Positions 63,036 through 64,000 of a DNA stretch of 64,000 nucleotides are shown one piece after another. This DNA comes from Flaccisagitta enflata. Its lineage: Eukaryota; Chaetognatha; Sagittoidea; Aphragmophora. How positions within the stretch are numbered: the first letter of the stretch is position 1; every line of letters starts with the position of its first letter. The stretch lies in NCBI GenBank assembly GCA_965153355.1, contig OZ231126.1, positions 38,378,001 through 38,442,000 of the forward strand, written 5' to 3'. A program made the translations under genes and the position numbers. The notes below the pieces were generated by a model. The model saw nothing but the letters and a program-made list of their open reading frames with translations, made no database searches and was not told where the DNA came from.

Positions 63036-64000
63036 GAGAGGATAAACAGTGTTTACCGACTGAAAACTCAATCAATGCAACGGGAAATTGGTTGCTTGGA
63101 GAATCAAAGCGTGGCATTGACAATAATCTAGATGCGCCGTTGCCTCCCATAATAAAGGCAACACTATACTCATTAGAATCATTCGAGGCGACCGGGACAG
63201 ACTGCCAATGCGAACTTAAAAAGGTAGACGATTATATTCCAGAAATTAAATGCTCTTGGCCAATCGATCTCAATGATAGCTTCAAGTATGTCTCAGTGGC
63301 TTCGTCTACATTTTCCATCGCTCATGCTATCCTCAGTTACGGCTACAAAGAAATTGTTTACGACCATCTTTCCAGCAAAAAACGTATCTTGTTTCAAGGT
63401 TTCGGATTGTTAAATTTGATGTATGGTATGACGGTTGGTGTTTATCAAGTGTATATTGCTGGAATGACCAAAACTCCTTGGTTTTTCCTGCTCGTTTTCC
63501 CGCTTATTTTGCGCATGGCCCCCATCAATGTTTGGTACCGAATCTTTTCTGAAATTTTTCCTATACTAAAGAGCGTCAGATACTTTTCCTGCCTACCAAC
63601 GAGGTTCAAAACGGGGGTAATGGTTTGCTCGCTATTCTGGTTCGCAGGGTTGACACTGGGTCTGAACTGTCTGGCTGATTTACTGAGGAAATTATCTCGT
63701 GATGTACACGGCAAAGCCACCAGCTTCCCTTTCGAGTCTGTCTTTCCATCCATTGATCTACCCACCAAATGCATCGGTATGGAACAAAGGGAGTTGTTCG
63801 AATGTTTCCAGTTTCGTGGTTGGATTGATGAATCTATGGGAAGAAATCTACTCGAAAGAGCGTATCCCAAATATTTTGTGACTGCAACCAAACCCGACAT
63901 TCGTAATTTTGACGAGAAGGATTTTGATCGCGTCATGGATGGCATGACTTACTTTGAAAACCTCGTCCCCAGTTTGCGAATAATGTTCGGGAATTATTGG
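63036..64000 (+). CDS. XK-related-like membrane protein, large 3' exon (partial)
   Basis: Acceptor TTTGTTTCAACAG (63023-63035), phase 1 in; open to the window edge. About 320 residues: a hydrophilic loop with an N-A-T sequon and cysteines (C-Q-C-E, K-C-S-W), then helices Y-V-S-V-A-S-S-T-F-S-I-A-H-A-I-L-S-Y-G-Y (the XK-family 'S-x-x-S-L-A-x-A-x-x-S-Y' helix), F-G-L-L-N-L-M-Y-G-M-T-V-G-V-Y, W-F-F-L-L-V-F-P-L-I-L, and G-V-M-V-C-S-L-F-W-F-A-G-L. A long cytosolic-type C-terminal region follows. Truncated by the window, not by a stop. Confidence 0.6.

Overview
The window is nuclear DNA of an animal-like eukaryote, most likely an invertebrate metazoan. Its genes are split by GT-AG introns, it has no operons or bacterial signals, and it is packed with simple repeats and transposable elements. 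The species cannot be named from sequence alone. Two conserved gene families point to a metazoan: a SPAG17-like central-apparatus protein of motile cilia, and an XK-related-like membrane protein.

Layout. 1-7.3 kb: an LTR retrotransposon of Ty3/Gypsy type on the + strand (gag, protease, RT, RNase H, integrase), intact over a 1396-codon pol frame but broken by several one-base frame changes. Its 5' end lies outside the window. 7.44-7.82 kb: an intact 127-codon antisense ORF for a small membrane protein. 8.46-9.77 kb (- strand): a three- or four-exon gene for a small secreted-type single-pass membrane protein. 10.6-12.7 kb: a 0.95 kb unit present twice in tandem. 13.3-21.6 kb: repeat desert with foldback elements, a hAT-type element with a perfect 8-bp target duplication, and a 2 kb (GA)n array. 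21.8-35.3 kb (- strand): fifteen phase-compatible exons of the SPAG17-like gene, one of whose introns holds a 4.3 kb nest of transposons, including a truncated non-LTR retrotransposon. 35.3-54 kb: mostly mobile DNA (two more hAT-type elements with perfect 8-bp duplications, many TA-flanked palindromic MITEs, satellite DNA, microsatellites). 54.0-64.0 kb (+ strand): at least three exons of the XK-related-like gene, with large repeat-filled introns, running off the right edge.

The genes do not form a functional unit. The common theme is repeat load. Two (TC)n microsatellites sit exactly where the polypyrimidine tracts of SPAG17-like splice acceptors belong. MITEs are nested in each other. One dispersed family with a terminal GC-rich hairpin and a GACC-type internal repeat occurs around twenty times in both orientations. 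Exon calls are manual, based on reading frame, splice dinucleotides and phase; no alignment was run.
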